A DNA stretch of 38,885 nucleotides from Candidatus Binatia bacterium (GTDB lineage Bacteria; Desulfobacterota; Binatia; UBA1149; JAJCZL01), in contig JANQEO010000311.1 of assembly GCA_028278325.1 (NCBI GenBank), positions 1 to 38,885 on the forward strand, in the 5' to 3' direction. A program made the position numbers and the translations under genes. Below, one piece after another: positions 1 to 9,097 of the stretch; position 1 is the first letter of the stretch; the number at the start of each line of letters is the position of its first letter. A model generated the notes under the pieces. That model searched no databases. It saw only the letters and a program-made list of their open reading frames with translations, and had not been told where the DNA came from.

Positions 1-221
1 GCTGGCGCCGGCGGTCGATCCGGGCCAGGAACGACTCGGGCGCCAGATCGGGCGCGGCGATCTCTTCGCCGCCGTCGGGCCACTGGACTGTCGCCGTCGT
101 CGCCCGTGTCCGAGCCCGAATCGTCGCCGCCGTCGCCAGCGCTGCCGCCGTCGTCACCGCAGCCTGCCGCTACGAGCGTGGTGGAAAGGAACAGGAAGAG
201 GGGAAAGTGCTTGATCGTCAT
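1..221 (-). CDS. Lipoprotein N-terminus, cut by window edge
   Basis: The reading frame starts at ATG 221 and stays open to the left edge (73 codons). It begins MTIKHFPLFLFLSTTLVAAGC, a short basic n-region, a hydrophobic stretch and a lipobox ending AAGC, so the product is expected to be a lipid-anchored envelope protein. An Asp/Gly/Ser-rich linker follows, as in the neighbouring lipoproteins. From about position 90 to the edge the frame becomes Arg-rich (SPVARRRRRDRR), while the frame shifted by one base reads a more protein-like stretch (QWPDGGEEIAAPDLAPESF). There may therefore be an indel in or after the linker. The function of the missing part is unknown. The signal peptide is clear; the rest is not. 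Confidence 0.55.
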   Translation of the reverse strand, partial: MTIKHFPLFLFLSTTLVAAGCGDDGGSAGDGGDDSGSDTGDDGDSPVARRRRRDRRARSGARVVPGPDRPPAP

Positions 222-406
222 GGTCTGGTCCGGCGCACATCGGCGCTCACCTCGGGCGGTGATCCGGCGACCCTTTCGGTTCAACGATCCGGCGATTTTT
301 TTCGACGACCTGCGCATATCCCGCGAAAGCGATCTGGTCGCGGCCGTCCTGTCCGAGTCATGGATCGGACCCTCGGATGCTCTCGGCGCCGTGCTAGCGT
401 GGGTTC

Positions 407-1750
407 ATGCCGAGGTACCGCCACGTCCGCGATGGCGCCATGACCTCGCGCGTTCAACGCTGCGTCCTTGCGCTCGCCTTCATCCCCGGCTGTTCGGACG
501 ACGGGGCGGCGAGCTCCTCCTCCGATGCCGACTCCGGGACGACGGCCGGGACGACGACGTCGGGGGGGACGACGACGGCCGGGACGACGACCGTCGGGAC
601 GTCCTCGGCGACGAGCGGGACCAGCGGGACCAGCATGGGCGTCACCACCGGCACGTCGACTGCGACGGGGGACCCGAGCACCGGCGGAGGGAGCACCGGC
701 CCCGACTTCGAACCGATCGATCCGTCGCTGCTCGAGTGGGAGCTCCTCCCGGCCGTGGGCGCAGATCCGACCAAGGAGGTCCGACAGGCCTCGCTGTCGA
801 TCACCCCTTCGGGCGAGATCGTTGTGTCGGCGATCTCGGCCGACACGTCCTGGTCCTCCCCGTGGGAGGTGAACGCATACCGGCTGGACGGGAGCTCCTG
901 GACGGTGCTCGGGGGCGGGCCGGCGTTGTCGAGCGACACGGAGGTCAGCGGAACGTCCGTGGCCGCACTGGACGACGAGGTTCTCGTCACTTACCGGGTC
1001 GATCTCGAGGAACGACTCTCCATCCTCAGCGGCGGCGCATGGAGCGAGCCGGCGATCGACCCGGCCAGCAACGGGTTCGACTCCTACGAGGTCGCCATCG
1101 ATGGCCAGGGCCGACCGCTGGTGCTTGCCGTCGCCGACGGCATCGCGCGCGTCTATCGTCGCGACGGCGGAGCGTGGGCGCAGCTGGGTGGAGACCTGCA
1201 GGCTTCGGCGATCCCGTTCCCGGGGCTCGGCTCGCTGGTGACGGGGCTCGCCGGCCGCGTTGCGGCATCGGCAGGAGGTGCCGCGCACCTGTTCGACGGA
1301 GCGCAGTGGCTCAATCTCGGCGCGGTCACGAATGGCGTTGCCGTGAACACCCGTTTTGCCATCGACTCCGACGGAAATCCAATCGCGGCCTGGCGCGAAG
1401 GCTCCGACGTGTACGCCGCCACCTGGGACCCGAACGCGGCCGAGTGGGTCCCCTTCCCGGGCGAGCTCAACTTCGAGGGACCCGGCGCGGACAATCCGGG
1501 GCTCGCGGTGGACCCCGCCGACACCCTGTTCGCAACGTGGCGCGAGTTGAGCCTGACCGTGTACGTGGCGCGGTTCATCGGCGGGGTTTGGGTTCCGTAC
1601 ATCGGCGATGGAATCCCCGGCGGAGCGGGCTCGATCGGCAGCTTCCCCGAAATCGAGCTCGACGCTCTGGGCCTGCCGGTGGTGATTTGGGAAGCGACGT
1701 TGCCGGGGATGGCCGGGCATATCGGCGTGGCGCGAGCGATACAGATGTAA
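407..1750 (+). CDS. Secreted lipoprotein with Thr/Gly linker and repeat-rich C-terminal domain
   Basis: The 447-aa protein has a lipoprotein signal (CVLALAFIPGC), then a linker of about 75 residues rich in Gly, Thr and Ser, then about 330 residues with recurring segments such as GGAWSEPAIDP, GGAWAQLGG and GAQWLNLGAV. The regular W/G spacing suggests a beta-propeller-like outer-surface domain; no enzyme motif is visible. ATG 407 is preceded by TAGCGT at 395-400 with a 6-nt spacer and no Shine-Dalgarno sequence, consistent with a leaderless transcript. ATG 440 is an alternative that also leaves an acceptable signal peptide. Long open frames overlap it on both strands, but only this frame has a signal peptide and a domain-like composition. 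Confidence 0.8.
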   Translation: MPRYRHVRDGAMTSRVQRCVLALAFIPGCSDDGAASSSSDADSGTTAGTTTSGGTTTAGTTTVGTSSATSGTSGTSMGVTTGTSTATGDPSTGGGSTGPDFEPIDPSLLEWELLPAVGADPTKEVRQASLSITPSGEIVVSAISADTSWSSPWEVNAYRLDGSSWTVLGGGPALSSDTEVSGTSVAALDDEVLVTYRVDLEERLSILSGGAWSEPAIDPASNGFDSYEVAIDGQGRPLVLAVADGIARVYRRDGGAWAQLGGDLQASAIPFPGLGSLVTGLAGRVAASAGGAAHLFDGAQWLNLGAVTNGVAVNTRFAIDSDGNPIAAWREGSDVYAATWDPNAAEWVPFPGELNFEGPGADNPGLAVDPADTLFATWRELSLTVYVARFIGGVWVPYIGDGIPGGAGSIGSFPEIELDALGLPVVIWEATLPGMAGHIGVARAIQM

Positions 1751-1770
1751 CGAAATGTCGAGGTCCTCGG

Positions 1771-2691
1771 TCAGCGGCGGACGAAATGCGCCGGGGCTGC
1801 GCCGAACTCCCGTTTGAACGCCTTGCTCAGGGAGAACGCCGAGCTGTAGCCAACCTCTCCGGCGATCTCCTCGAGCGTCATCGTGGTTCGCTGCATCAGC
1901 CCCTCCGCCACGCCCAGTCTCCGCTGGGTCAGGAAGCGCATGGGGGTCGTGCCGACCGCGGCGACGAAGTTGCGGGCGAGCGTGGCGCGGGAGGCTCCGG
2001 CGGCGCGCGCGAGGGTGTCGAGCGTCCAGCTGCGGGCGTATTCGTTGTGCATGAGTGCCAAGGCACGGGCCAACACGGGGTCACGGAGCCCGCGGATCCA
2101 GTTTCGTGGAGACGGCCCATCGGTATCGATCCAGTGACGGAGGATGCACACCAACATCGCGTCGATGAAGCGCGAAGCGACCGTGCGGCCTCCGGGCGCG
2201 AACGACTTGAACTCGTGATCGAGAAGTCCAATCAGCGCGTCGACGGAGGGGTCACGTTGGCCGGCACGCAGCAAGATGATGGGCGGCAGACGTGAGAAGA
2301 CCGGGTGATTGGGGACGTCGACGAGATAGGCCCAGCAGAGCATGCACATCTGACCCTCTGCTTCGTCCACGGCCAGGCTGCGAACTCGCTCGATCGAGAA
2401 CGGCAGCGGCCTGGTGTCTTTGTCGCTGGCGATGACGTGACTTCCCGCGACGAGGGCGACGTCGCCCTCACGCAAGGTGTGGTGTCGTCCCCTCGGCAGG
2501 CGGACGACGAGCTCACCGTTGGTGACGGCGTAGAAGGCACAGGCGTCTATTCCGTCGATGCTCAGCGCCCACCCATCCGGGTACCAGCGGCGCGCATAGA
2601 CGATGCCGCGGTGCGAGTCGGCGAGGATGTCGGCCAGCAGGTCGAGTTCCCCGAAGACCTGCATTTCGGGCGTGGTGATACGATTGGACAT
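1771..2691 (-). CDS. AraC-family transcriptional regulator (cupin + double HTH)
   Basis: The product is 306 aa when started at ATG 2691; an upstream in-frame codon would add 26 unconvincing residues. The N-terminal half (about 15-190) looks like the cupin-type sensor of AraC regulators, with the stretches RLPRGRHHTLREGDVALVAG and PPIILLRAG. The C-terminal 100 residues hold the two helix-turn-helix motifs: WTLDTLARAAGASRATLAR, then LEEIAGEVGYSSAFSLSKAF with the closing FGAAPAHF. It is a cytoplasmic DNA-binding activator whose ligand is unknown. It is divergent from the PfpI/SnoaL pair at 2860 across 168 bp, so that pair is the likeliest target. This target is inferred from position only. Confidence 0.93.
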   Translation of the reverse strand: MSNRITTPEMQVFGELDLLADILADSHRGIVYARRWYPDGWALSIDGIDACAFYAVTNGELVVRLPRGRHHTLREGDVALVAGSHVIASDKDTRPLPFSIERVRSLAVDEAEGQMCMLCWAYLVDVPNHPVFSRLPPIILLRAGQRDPSVDALIGLLDHEFKSFAPGGRTVASRFIDAMLVCILRHWIDTDGPSPRNWIRGLRDPVLARALALMHNEYARSWTLDTLARAAGASRATLARNFVAAVGTTPMRFLTQRRLGVAEGLMQRTTMTLEEIAGEVGYSSAFSLSKAFKREFGAAPAHFVRR

Positions 2692-2859
2692 GTTTCTGGA
2701 CGCCCTGGAGATGGCAGGAATTCGGGTGAAGTCTAGAATTAGTCGCAAGAAGACGCAATACACTGTCACGGCCGCGCGCCAGTGAAGATGTCGATTCGTA
2801 TCACACGAGAGTCCAGGCTATGGCCGGAGAACCGTAACGCGCACACCCAAGGAGCGGAC

Positions 2860-3603
2860 ATGTCAAAGCACATTCTCATCGCCGTCACGAACACTTCCCG
2901 CTGGGGCGAGCACGACATACCCACGGGCCTTTGGTTTGGCGAGCTCACGCACTTCGTCGAGGCCATCGAAGAAGCCGGGCACACTTGGGAGCTGTGCAGC
3001 CCAAAGGGGGGCGACATCCCCCTCGATCCGCGCAGTCTCGGTTGGATGTTCATGAAGGCCTCGGACAAAGCCCGTCGGGCCGACGCGAGTTTCATGGCGC
3101 GCTTGAAGAACACTCAGGCCGCCGCCGACGTCGATGCCTCGGCCTTCGACGCGATCTTCTACGCGGGGGGGCACGGAACCATGTGGGACTTCCCGGACGA
3201 TCCGAGCCTGCAGCGGATTGCCGCTGAAATCCATGAACGCGGGGGCTTCGTGGCTGCGGTGTGCCACGGCGTCGCCGGTCTGCTCAACGTCGAGCGCGCA
3301 GACGGCTCGAAGCTGATCGACGGAGCAAAGGTGACCGGCTACAGCGACGTCGAGGAGCTCGTGGCCGGCGACCGCAAGTTCGTCCCCTACTCGCTGCAAG
3401 GTGCGCTCAGCGAACGAGGTGCGACCTTCGAGCGGGCATTCGTTCCCTTCAGCCCCCATGTGTGCGTCGAGGGACGCGTCATCACCGGTCAGAATCCTCG
3501 CAGCGCCGCCAAAGTTGGACGGACCCTGGCGCGCTTGGTGGCTCACCGCGCAACCGAGAGCACCGCCGTTCACCAGAAGGGAGTGTCTCGCCATGGCGGA
3601 TAG
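2860..3603 (+). CDS. DJ-1/PfpI-family (class I GATase-like) protein
   Basis: The 247-aa protein starts at ATG 2860 behind AAGGAG (2850-2855 region). It has the layout of the Hsp31/PfpI branch: IAVTNTSRWGEHDIPTG at the N-terminus, the AGGHGTMWDFPDD loop, and the nucleophile elbow AAVCHGVAGLL with the reactive Cys at residue 135 followed by His136. Family members act as glyoxalase III, deglycase or chaperone-like proteins in the cytoplasm; the substrate here cannot be told. The last 11 bases overlap the start of the SnoaL-like gene at 3593, so the two are probably translationally coupled. Confidence 0.9.
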   Translation: MSKHILIAVTNTSRWGEHDIPTGLWFGELTHFVEAIEEAGHTWELCSPKGGDIPLDPRSLGWMFMKASDKARRADASFMARLKNTQAAADVDASAFDAIFYAGGHGTMWDFPDDPSLQRIAAEIHERGGFVAAVCHGVAGLLNVERADGSKLIDGAKVTGYSDVEELVAGDRKFVPYSLQGALSERGATFERAFVPFSPHVCVEGRVITGQNPRSAAKVGRTLARLVAHRATESTAVHQKGVSRHGG

Positions 3604-4291
3604 CATCGTGAACGTCGGTTCGGGCAGCACGGTCGAACGCCAGCGGCTCGCCCGGGCCCGGACCCGGTACATGGAGGGCGACGCCGAGGGGGGAAAACCG
3701 AAGAAGCAGGTCGAGATCGTTCGTGCTTGGGCGGACGGACGGTACGTGTTCCTCCACGCCGTCCACCGTCCCAACGAAGGCGAGCGGGCCTATGTCACCA
3801 CCGCGTTCTTCGACACCGACGACGAAGGTGAAATCACCGAGTACCGGGAAGTGATCGGTGAGCTCGAGGGCCCGAACCCCTCGGGGCGAACCCAGCTGGA
3901 TGGCGCAACGGAGATCACCGATTTGGATCGCACCGAGGAGAACAAGGCCCTGGTGAAGGCCATGCTGGAGAACTGCTTGTTTCCCGGCGCCCGGCCCGAT
4001 CGGATCGAGGAGTACTTCGCCGAGGACTACCTACAGCACAACCCGAATGTGGGAGATGGGCTCGCGATCGTCAGACAGCTCGCCCAAGGGGAGAACCGGC
4101 AGCTGACCTACGACGAGATCGTGCTCCTGGTCGGCAGGGGCAACTTCGTGGCCACCCTGTGCAAGGCCAACTGGGAGGGCGCCCCGCTGGCCCAGGTCGA
4201 CATTCTCCGCCTCGAAGACGGAAAGATCGTCGAGCATTGGGACAATAGCGAACCGGTGCTCGAAGACGACGTCAACTCCGGCAAGTTCTAG
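3593..4291 (+). CDS. SnoaL-like (NTF2-fold) protein
   Basis: The 232-aa protein starts at ATG 3593, preceded by AGAAGGGAG, inside the end of the PfpI-family gene. It contains two NTF2-like halves. The first has GRYVFLHAVHRPNEGERAYV and FFDTDDEGEITEYREVI. The second has YFAEDYLQHNPNVGDG and VDILRLEDGKIVEHWDNSEP, the typical SnoaL-like pattern. Proteins of this group are predicted aldol-condensing or small-molecule-binding enzymes. Pairing with a DJ-1/PfpI protein under a divergent AraC regulator suggests a role with reactive carbonyls, but that is inference. The double-domain length is about twice that of a single SnoaL domain. Confidence 0.87.
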   Translation: MADSIVNVGSGSTVERQRLARARTRYMEGDAEGGKPKKQVEIVRAWADGRYVFLHAVHRPNEGERAYVTTAFFDTDDEGEITEYREVIGELEGPNPSGRTQLDGATEITDLDRTEENKALVKAMLENCLFPGARPDRIEEYFAEDYLQHNPNVGDGLAIVRQLAQGENRQLTYDEIVLLVGRGNFVATLCKANWEGAPLAQVDILRLEDGKIVEHWDNSEPVLEDDVNSGKF

Positions 4292-4367
4292 CGGAAGCAA
4301 AGAGCACGGACTCGGTTCCGGGCGTAGCGACACGTGTTGCCGGCTCGGGTAGACGAGGGCGGTCGCC

Positions 4368-5174
4368 TCAGTACTCGCAGACGACCTCCATCACCTGAGT
4401 GGGTGTGTCGCAGCTGTCGTTGCCGAAGCCGCCCCACTCATTGACCCAGGCGCAGGGTCGAAGCGTGTCGCTGTACGCACAATCACAAACCGGTCCGCCA
4501 ACGTTGAGCTCGAACCCGGCAACGCAGTTGCCGTCGATGCTCCACGCATTGCCATCGCATGCGACGACCGCGGGGCCACCGGTGAAGAGGTATTGACAGA
4601 TCGTGTCTGCCGTCGGCCCGTTGCAGGTGTAGCCGGTCGGGTTCATAGACCCCGAGAACGTGACCCGGTTGTAGGTACGGCCCGGGAGTTGGCCACGGAA
4701 GGTGTTCCACGCTTCGCACTGCGGGGTCCCGTCCACGTTGTGCAGGAAGCTCTCCGAGAATACGACCGAACCACCGCCGCCCGAGCTGCTGCTCGAACTG
4801 GACGAGCTGGTGGAGGTGCTCGAGCTGCTACTGCCACCGTTCGAAGTCATACCACCGTCGTTGGTGGTTTCCTCCCCGCTCCCTCCTCCGCTGTCGCCCG
4901 TCGCGCCAGTGCTGCCGGTGCCACCGTCGCCAGCGTCACCCGAGCCGCCACCGTCACCGCCGCCGTCGTCGGCGTCCACGCACAGGCCGGAGAGACACGT
5001 GAGGCCGGTGTCACAGCTGCCACCGGCAGTGCACTCGCATCCGACAGAGCCCACGAGGCAGCCTCCGCCACTGTCGTCGGTCGACCCATCATCACCTCCG
5101 CCCTTGCTGGAGCACGCCGCTGGCACGGTCATGCAAACGAGCGAGAGAGTCGAAGCAAGAAACCGGGAGCTCAT
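4368..5174 (-). CDS. Cys-rich lipoprotein with poly-Ser linker
   Basis: The 268-aa protein begins MSSRFLASTLSLVCMTVPAAC, a clear lipoprotein signal. A small Cys-rich module of the EGF/Dickkopf-like kind follows (GCLVGSVGCECTAGG, then CDTGLTCLSGLCV), then a long Gly/Asp/Ser linker with a serine run, and a C-terminal domain of about 110 residues with eight Cys (CEAWNTFRGQLPG, TICQYLFTGG, CDCAYSDTLRPCAWV). This is a common myxobacterial surface-protein layout; the C-terminal domain is unrecognised. A good -10 (TATAGT) lies on the minus strand near 5228, upstream of the start. The gene is convergent with the SnoaL-like gene, with 76 bp between them. Confidence 0.82.
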   Translation of the reverse strand: MSSRFLASTLSLVCMTVPAACSSKGGGDDGSTDDSGGGCLVGSVGCECTAGGSCDTGLTCLSGLCVDADDGGGDGGGSGDAGDGGTGSTGATGDSGGGSGEETTNDGGMTSNGGSSSSSTSTSSSSSSSSSGGGGSVVFSESFLHNVDGTPQCEAWNTFRGQLPGRTYNRVTFSGSMNPTGYTCNGPTADTICQYLFTGGPAVVACDGNAWSIDGNCVAGFELNVGGPVCDCAYSDTLRPCAWVNEWGGFGNDSCDTPTQVMEVVCEY

Positions 5175-5395
5175 GGAACAATTCTTGCCCAGTTGGAGCA
5201 TCCTTGCCACGCGCAATCCCTGCGCTACTATAACGCACCGGATGTGCCGGACAGGACGCCGCTGGTGAAGCGAACGGGCACCTGACAAGTTCGCTGCTCG
5301 TCGCTTCAACTTGCTGCGATCACGTCGAGGCGGTCGAGTTCGTTGGGGGAAGGCGTGGGTTGCTCTGGTGGGCGCTGGATCCTACAAAGGGGTTG

Positions 5396-6520
5396 GTGTC
5401 CATCGACATCACCTTCGCCCGCGATGACGCGCAGCGCCGCCACGCCTACCGCCTGCGATACGAGCAATATTGCGAAGCCCAGGGGCTCCTGCGCGAGCGT
5501 GCGGACCACGACGCACGGCTGCTGGTGGAGGACGAGGATGAACGGGCGCATCTTCTCGTCGCCTATGACGACTCCGAGCTGATGGGGACGTTGCGGCTGC
5601 AATGGGGGGGTGACGGCGACGTGGGGCCCGAAATGAAGGCCACCTTCATCTCGAACACGTTTGCCGCCGACGTGGCCCCGACGAAGCTCGCCATCGGCAG
5701 TCGCTTCGTCATTCACCCACGCGCACGGGGGAGCACCCTGATGGTGCGCATGATGCAGGCGTGCGTGACGTTTTGCCTGGAGCGCGACGTCGAGCTGCTG
5801 TTTGGCGACTGTGAGCCGCATCTGCTGCACATCTATCGCAGCTTCGGCTTTCGCCCCTACCGCGATCTGGTCAACCACGAAACCTCCGGCGTTCTCGTTC
5901 CTCTCGTACTCACGATCCACGACCTCGAGCACCTCACTCACACGCGGTCTCCGCTTCGGAAGCTGGTGCACGAGGCGCAGGAGCTCGAAGCGGCCCGCAG
6001 TCACATCCATGGGTCTCTCATTCCGCCCACGCGCGCAGCGAGGAACGCCGACCCTCGGCGAGACGACGGTGACAGCACGGGTGTGATGAAGCGTTTCGTC
6101 GACAGCGAATTGCCGCGCCCTGATCTCTTTGCCGATCTTGATCCCGATCAGATCGAACGCGTCCTCGCGCGCACCAACGTCCTCACGTGCAAGGCGGGAG
6201 ACGCTCTAATTCGCGAAGGGCATCGCTCGCGTACGTTGTACCTCGTGCTCGAAGGCACCTTGGTAATTCGTCGTGGGGAGCAGCTGCTCGCAGTCGCCAC
6301 GCGTGGCGACGTCGTCGGCGAGATCGCTTTTTTGCTGGGCGAGCCGCGCACCGCGGACGTGTGGGCGGCGCACGATGGGGTCAGGGTCTTGGCGCTGTCC
6401 GAGGCGGAGCTCAGCAAGCTGCTCGCACGCGATCCCAAGCTCGCGGGTACCTTGCTGCTGAACCTCGCCAAGGCGGTGTGCTACAAGCTCGCCTACGCGA
6501 GCGGAGCATTCGACCGATGA
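5396..6520 (+). CDS. FeeM-type GNAT acyltransferase fused to a cyclic-nucleotide-binding domain
   Basis: The N-terminal half (about 1-190) resembles the GNAT fold of N-acyl amino acid synthases (FeeM/PEP-CTERM-associated acyltransferases): RHAYRLRYEQYCEAQGLL, IGSRFVIHPRARG, and LLHIYRSFGFRPY. After a linker, residues about 245-360 form a cNMP-binding domain with AGDALIREGHRSRTLYLVLEG and the phosphate-binding cassette GEIAFLLGEPRTADVWA (Glu309, Arg318). The fusion suggests acyl transfer gated by cAMP or a similar nucleotide. Mycobacterial cAMP-regulated acetyltransferases have the reverse domain order. GTG 5396 follows AAAGGGG; an in-frame TTG at 5360 with GGGGGAAGG upstream is an alternative start. 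The stop overlaps the next gene (ATGA), so the two form an operon. Confidence 0.85.
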   Translation: MSIDITFARDDAQRRHAYRLRYEQYCEAQGLLRERADHDARLLVEDEDERAHLLVAYDDSELMGTLRLQWGGDGDVGPEMKATFISNTFAADVAPTKLAIGSRFVIHPRARGSTLMVRMMQACVTFCLERDVELLFGDCEPHLLHIYRSFGFRPYRDLVNHETSGVLVPLVLTIHDLEHLTHTRSPLRKLVHEAQELEAARSHIHGSLIPPTRAARNADPRRDDGDSTGVMKRFVDSELPRPDLFADLDPDQIERVLARTNVLTCKAGDALIREGHRSRTLYLVLEGTLVIRRGEQLLAVATRGDVVGEIAFLLGEPRTADVWAAHDGVRVLALSEAELSKLLARDPKLAGTLLLNLAKAVCYKLAYASGAFDR

Positions 6521-7476
6521 TCGAGTTCTTGCCGGGCGACATCCTCTCGTACTCGTCCGGCTCCACCCAGGGTGGCGCCGACGGCTACCGTCTCGCTCGC
6601 CGTCTGAACGCCCCACCGTCGAACGAAGGCCGCGATCTGTACGCGCTCGTCGCCGGCCTGTTTCCCGACGCCATCGACGATCGAGAGCGTTCGCTCGACG
6701 GCGCTCCGCCCCTGTTCATCAATGCGTACCCCGCGTACCTCGGAGAAATGTGGTCCGGAGTCCTGGTCGATACGTACCTGAGCGAACGGACTGCTTGGCG
6801 CGCGCTCCAGCTCGCAGAGCGTGAGGACATGTGTGCGGTAGTCATGGGCCAGCCCCTGTTCGTCGCCCAGATCCTCCTCGGCGCGCAGGCCTCCGACCTC
6901 CGCTGGCCGAGCCGCATGATGCTGTGGGTCGGGGGGTATGTGCTCCCGGCCTCGCTGCGGAGAGTCCTTGCCGATCGGGCGCGTGCCCAGGGCTGCGCGC
7001 TCGAGGTCATCGAGTTCTACGGGGCCGCGGAGGTCGACGCCGGCTGCCTCATCGGTCGCGAGCGCGATGCTTCGGGCCAGGTCATCTATCGGCCGCGCGG
7101 ACCCGACGTGCGTGTCGAGCTGCGCGGCGACCGGATCCGTCTGCAACGGCGGGACGCTCAGGGGGATTGGTCCCCACCCTTCGACACCGGTGACCAAGCC
7201 GAGGCCCACGGCGACGGCACGTTTCGCCTACGCTCCGACGCAAAGCGTCTCGATCCCAGGGTGCACGCGTTGCTCGAGTCCTGGGACGAGGTCGACTGGC
7301 TCCGTCGCACCGGCTACGTCGCACGTTCTGACGATGCGTACGTGAGCCAGCTGCGCTCCCACGTGTCCGTCGACGAGTCGGGGGAGCAGGAGTTTTACGA
7401 CTTTTGCCGCGAGCACCACATGGGGTGGTTGACCAAGCCCCAGTGGGGCCTGAACGTCGCGGCGGCCTCCGGATAG
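6517..7476 (+). CDS. Short ANL-superfamily-like adenylating enzyme
   Basis: The 319-aa protein starts at ATG 6517, overlapping the previous stop by 4 bp. Features reminiscent of acyl-adenylate-forming enzymes appear in order. A P-loop-like SSGSTQGG sits at residues 13-20, normally found about 150 residues into such proteins. EFYGAAEVDAG resembles the YGxTE motif, and FDTGDQAEAHGDGTFRLRSDAKRL resembles the TGD and hinge motifs. It therefore looks like a minimal ANL core that lacks the usual N-terminal part. A possible job is activating or presenting the acid for the acyltransferase encoded just upstream. The family assignment rests on motifs only and is moderately secure; the reaction is unknown. 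Confidence 0.65.
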   Translation: MIEFLPGDILSYSSGSTQGGADGYRLARRLNAPPSNEGRDLYALVAGLFPDAIDDRERSLDGAPPLFINAYPAYLGEMWSGVLVDTYLSERTAWRALQLAEREDMCAVVMGQPLFVAQILLGAQASDLRWPSRMMLWVGGYVLPASLRRVLADRARAQGCALEVIEFYGAAEVDAGCLIGRERDASGQVIYRPRGPDVRVELRGDRIRLQRRDAQGDWSPPFDTGDQAEAHGDGTFRLRSDAKRLDPRVHALLESWDEVDWLRRTGYVARSDDAYVSQLRSHVSVDESGEQEFYDFCREHHMGWLTKPQWGLNVAAASG

Positions 7477-7548
7477 TACGCGTACGCGACGTCGAACGGC
7501 ACGATGGCCTCGATTGACCGAATACGCCGGTTGAGCGACGTTGTCTCC

Positions 7549-9054
7549 ATGGACTTTCGACCTCTCAGGGTGACCCTCTCGCTGGTCCTGGTGTTCGGCT
7601 GCAGCAGCGACGGGAGCTCGGGCACCGGCGGCACCGACACGTCCGCGACAACGGGCTCCACCGGAGCGGGCTCGGGCTCGGGAACGACGGCGGCGACATC
7701 TGGCACGGGCGGGGGCGCGACCGGAGGCACTGGCGGAAGCACGGACGGAACTGGGAGCACGGGTGGCGGCGACGACCCGTATGACCCGGACGATGGTCCG
7801 GGCCACGAAGGAGGAAACATCGTCGACGTTTGCACCGAGGCAGAGATCTTGGCGGCCATCGCCGGTGCATCTGCCGGGGATGTCATCACGGTGTGTCCCG
7901 GCACCTTCGCCTTCAATCAGCTCATTTCCGTCGACAGTGACGGGACGGACGCAGCGCGGATCTTCTTACGCGCCGAGGCCCCCGGTACAGTGACGTTCAA
8001 CCTGTCCCATATCGAGAACTTCAAGATCGGCGGGAAGTTCTGGATCTTCGAGAACATCACGTTTTTTGGGGACTGCGACAACGCAAACGCCTGCGAGCAC
8101 GCTTTTCACATCGTCGCTGACGCCGACGACGTGATCTTCCGTAACAACGAGATCGTGAACTTCGCCTCTCATGTGAAGCTAAACGGCGAAGTTGTCGGCG
8201 CGGGTCCGGCAAAGAGCTTCCCGGACCGGACGTGGTTCATCGACAACTTCTGGCACAACACCAAGTACGTGAACAACGCCGTTCCCCACAATATCTTGAA
8301 CCTCGATGGCGGCAAGGACCACGTCGTACGGGGGAACATCTTCGCCGACTACAACACTCCGGCCTCGCTGCCCAGGTCCGCTTCGGCGGTTTACCCAAAG
8401 GCTTCCACGCTTCGCATCTTGATCGAGCAGAACCTGATCGTCTGCGAAAAATCCCGCACCGACGGAGAGACCACGCGGGGTATCCAGCTCGGCGACGGAG
8501 CGCCGGCCTCGATCTGTGACGGCGACGACAACGGAGACGGCAACGGCGACTGCGTCGAAAACGGTCAGAACCAAGAGGCGACCGTGAGAAACAACATCAT
8601 CATGGGCTGCAACAACGGAGGCAGCGCCGCGGGGATCATGGTGGGCAGTGACCGGGGTTCGTGGATCTCTCACAACACGGTCTACAACGCCGAACCGCGA
8701 AATGCCGGGTTCTACGAGGGGCACGCCGACCACGACACCTCCTGGCGATTCAGCATCCTGGAAAACGGCATCAACACCGACTATGCCAACCGCCCGATCG
8801 ACGAGGCGAACAACATCACGCCTTCGTTGAACGAGATGAATGCGATCTTCACGTCACCGATGGACGGCAACTTCTCCCTCGCCGAGGGCTCGAGCATCAT
8901 CGAGCAGGGAGCTGCCGATCCGCGCGTGCCTCATGACTTCTGTGGCTACCCGCGTGGGGACACTGCCGACCTCGGGGCCATCGAGTATTCGACCACCCAT
9001 GGAGGGACCCCCTGCGCCACGATCGTTCAACAGATGTACGACAGGATTCCCTGA
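7549..9054 (+). CDS. Secreted right-handed beta-helix lipoprotein
   Basis: The 501-aa protein starts at ATG 7549 ([18 protein letters not shown], lipobox LVFGC); ATG 7504 would add 15 residues. A Gly/Thr/Ser linker of about 75 residues leads into a beta-helix domain of the pectate/alginate-lyase fold. The domain starts [27 protein letters not shown], with coil repeats such as [46 protein letters not shown] and [10 protein letters not shown]. The tail [26 protein letters not shown] is typical of this group. A role in polysaccharide binding or cleavage at the cell surface is likely. No catalytic residues can be named with confidence. Confidence 0.88.
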   Translation: MDFRPLRVTLSLVLVFGCSSDGSSGTGGTDTSATTGSTGAGSGSGTTAATSGTGGGATGGTGGSTDGTGSTGGGDDPYDPDDGPGHEGGNIVDVCTEAEILAAIAGASAGDVITVCPGTFAFNQLISVDSDGTDAARIFLRAEAPGTVTFNLSHIENFKIGGKFWIFENITFFGDCDNANACEHAFHIVADADDVIFRNNEIVNFASHVKLNGEVVGAGPAKSFPDRTWFIDNFWHNTKYVNNAVPHNILNLDGGKDHVVRGNIFADYNTPASLPRSASAVYPKASTLRILIEQNLIVCEKSRTDGETTRGIQLGDGAPASICDGDDNGDGNGDCVENGQNQEATVRNNIIMGCNNGGSAAGIMVGSDRGSWISHNTVYNAEPRNAGFYEGHADHDTSWRFSILENGINTDYANRPIDEANNITPSLNEMNAIFTSPMDGNFSLAEGSSIIEQGAADPRVPHDFCGYPRGDTADLGAIEYSTTHGGTPCATIVQQMYDRIP

Positions 9055-9080
9055 CCCGGGCACCGCGAGGCCAAAGCGTC

Positions 9081-9097
9081 TACGATCGGCCACCATG
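9081..9097 (+). promoter_or_regulatory. Leaderless-type promoter of the DUF2200 gene
   Basis: TACGAT at 9081-9086 lies 8 nt before ATG 9095 and no ribosome-binding site is present. The same TACGAT-N8-start arrangement precedes 11952 and 28962. Confidence 0.5.

Noticed and set aside
281..1720. A 479-codon minus-strand frame antisense to the lipoprotein
   Set aside because: Arg/Ala/Gly-rich composition without motifs. The plus-strand frame has the lipoprotein signal and linker.
106..2295. A 729-codon plus-strand open frame at the left end
   Set aside because: Extremely Arg-rich, no signal or domain, and it runs through the lipoprotein gene (407-1750) and antisense to the AraC gene. It is a by-product of high-GC codon bias.
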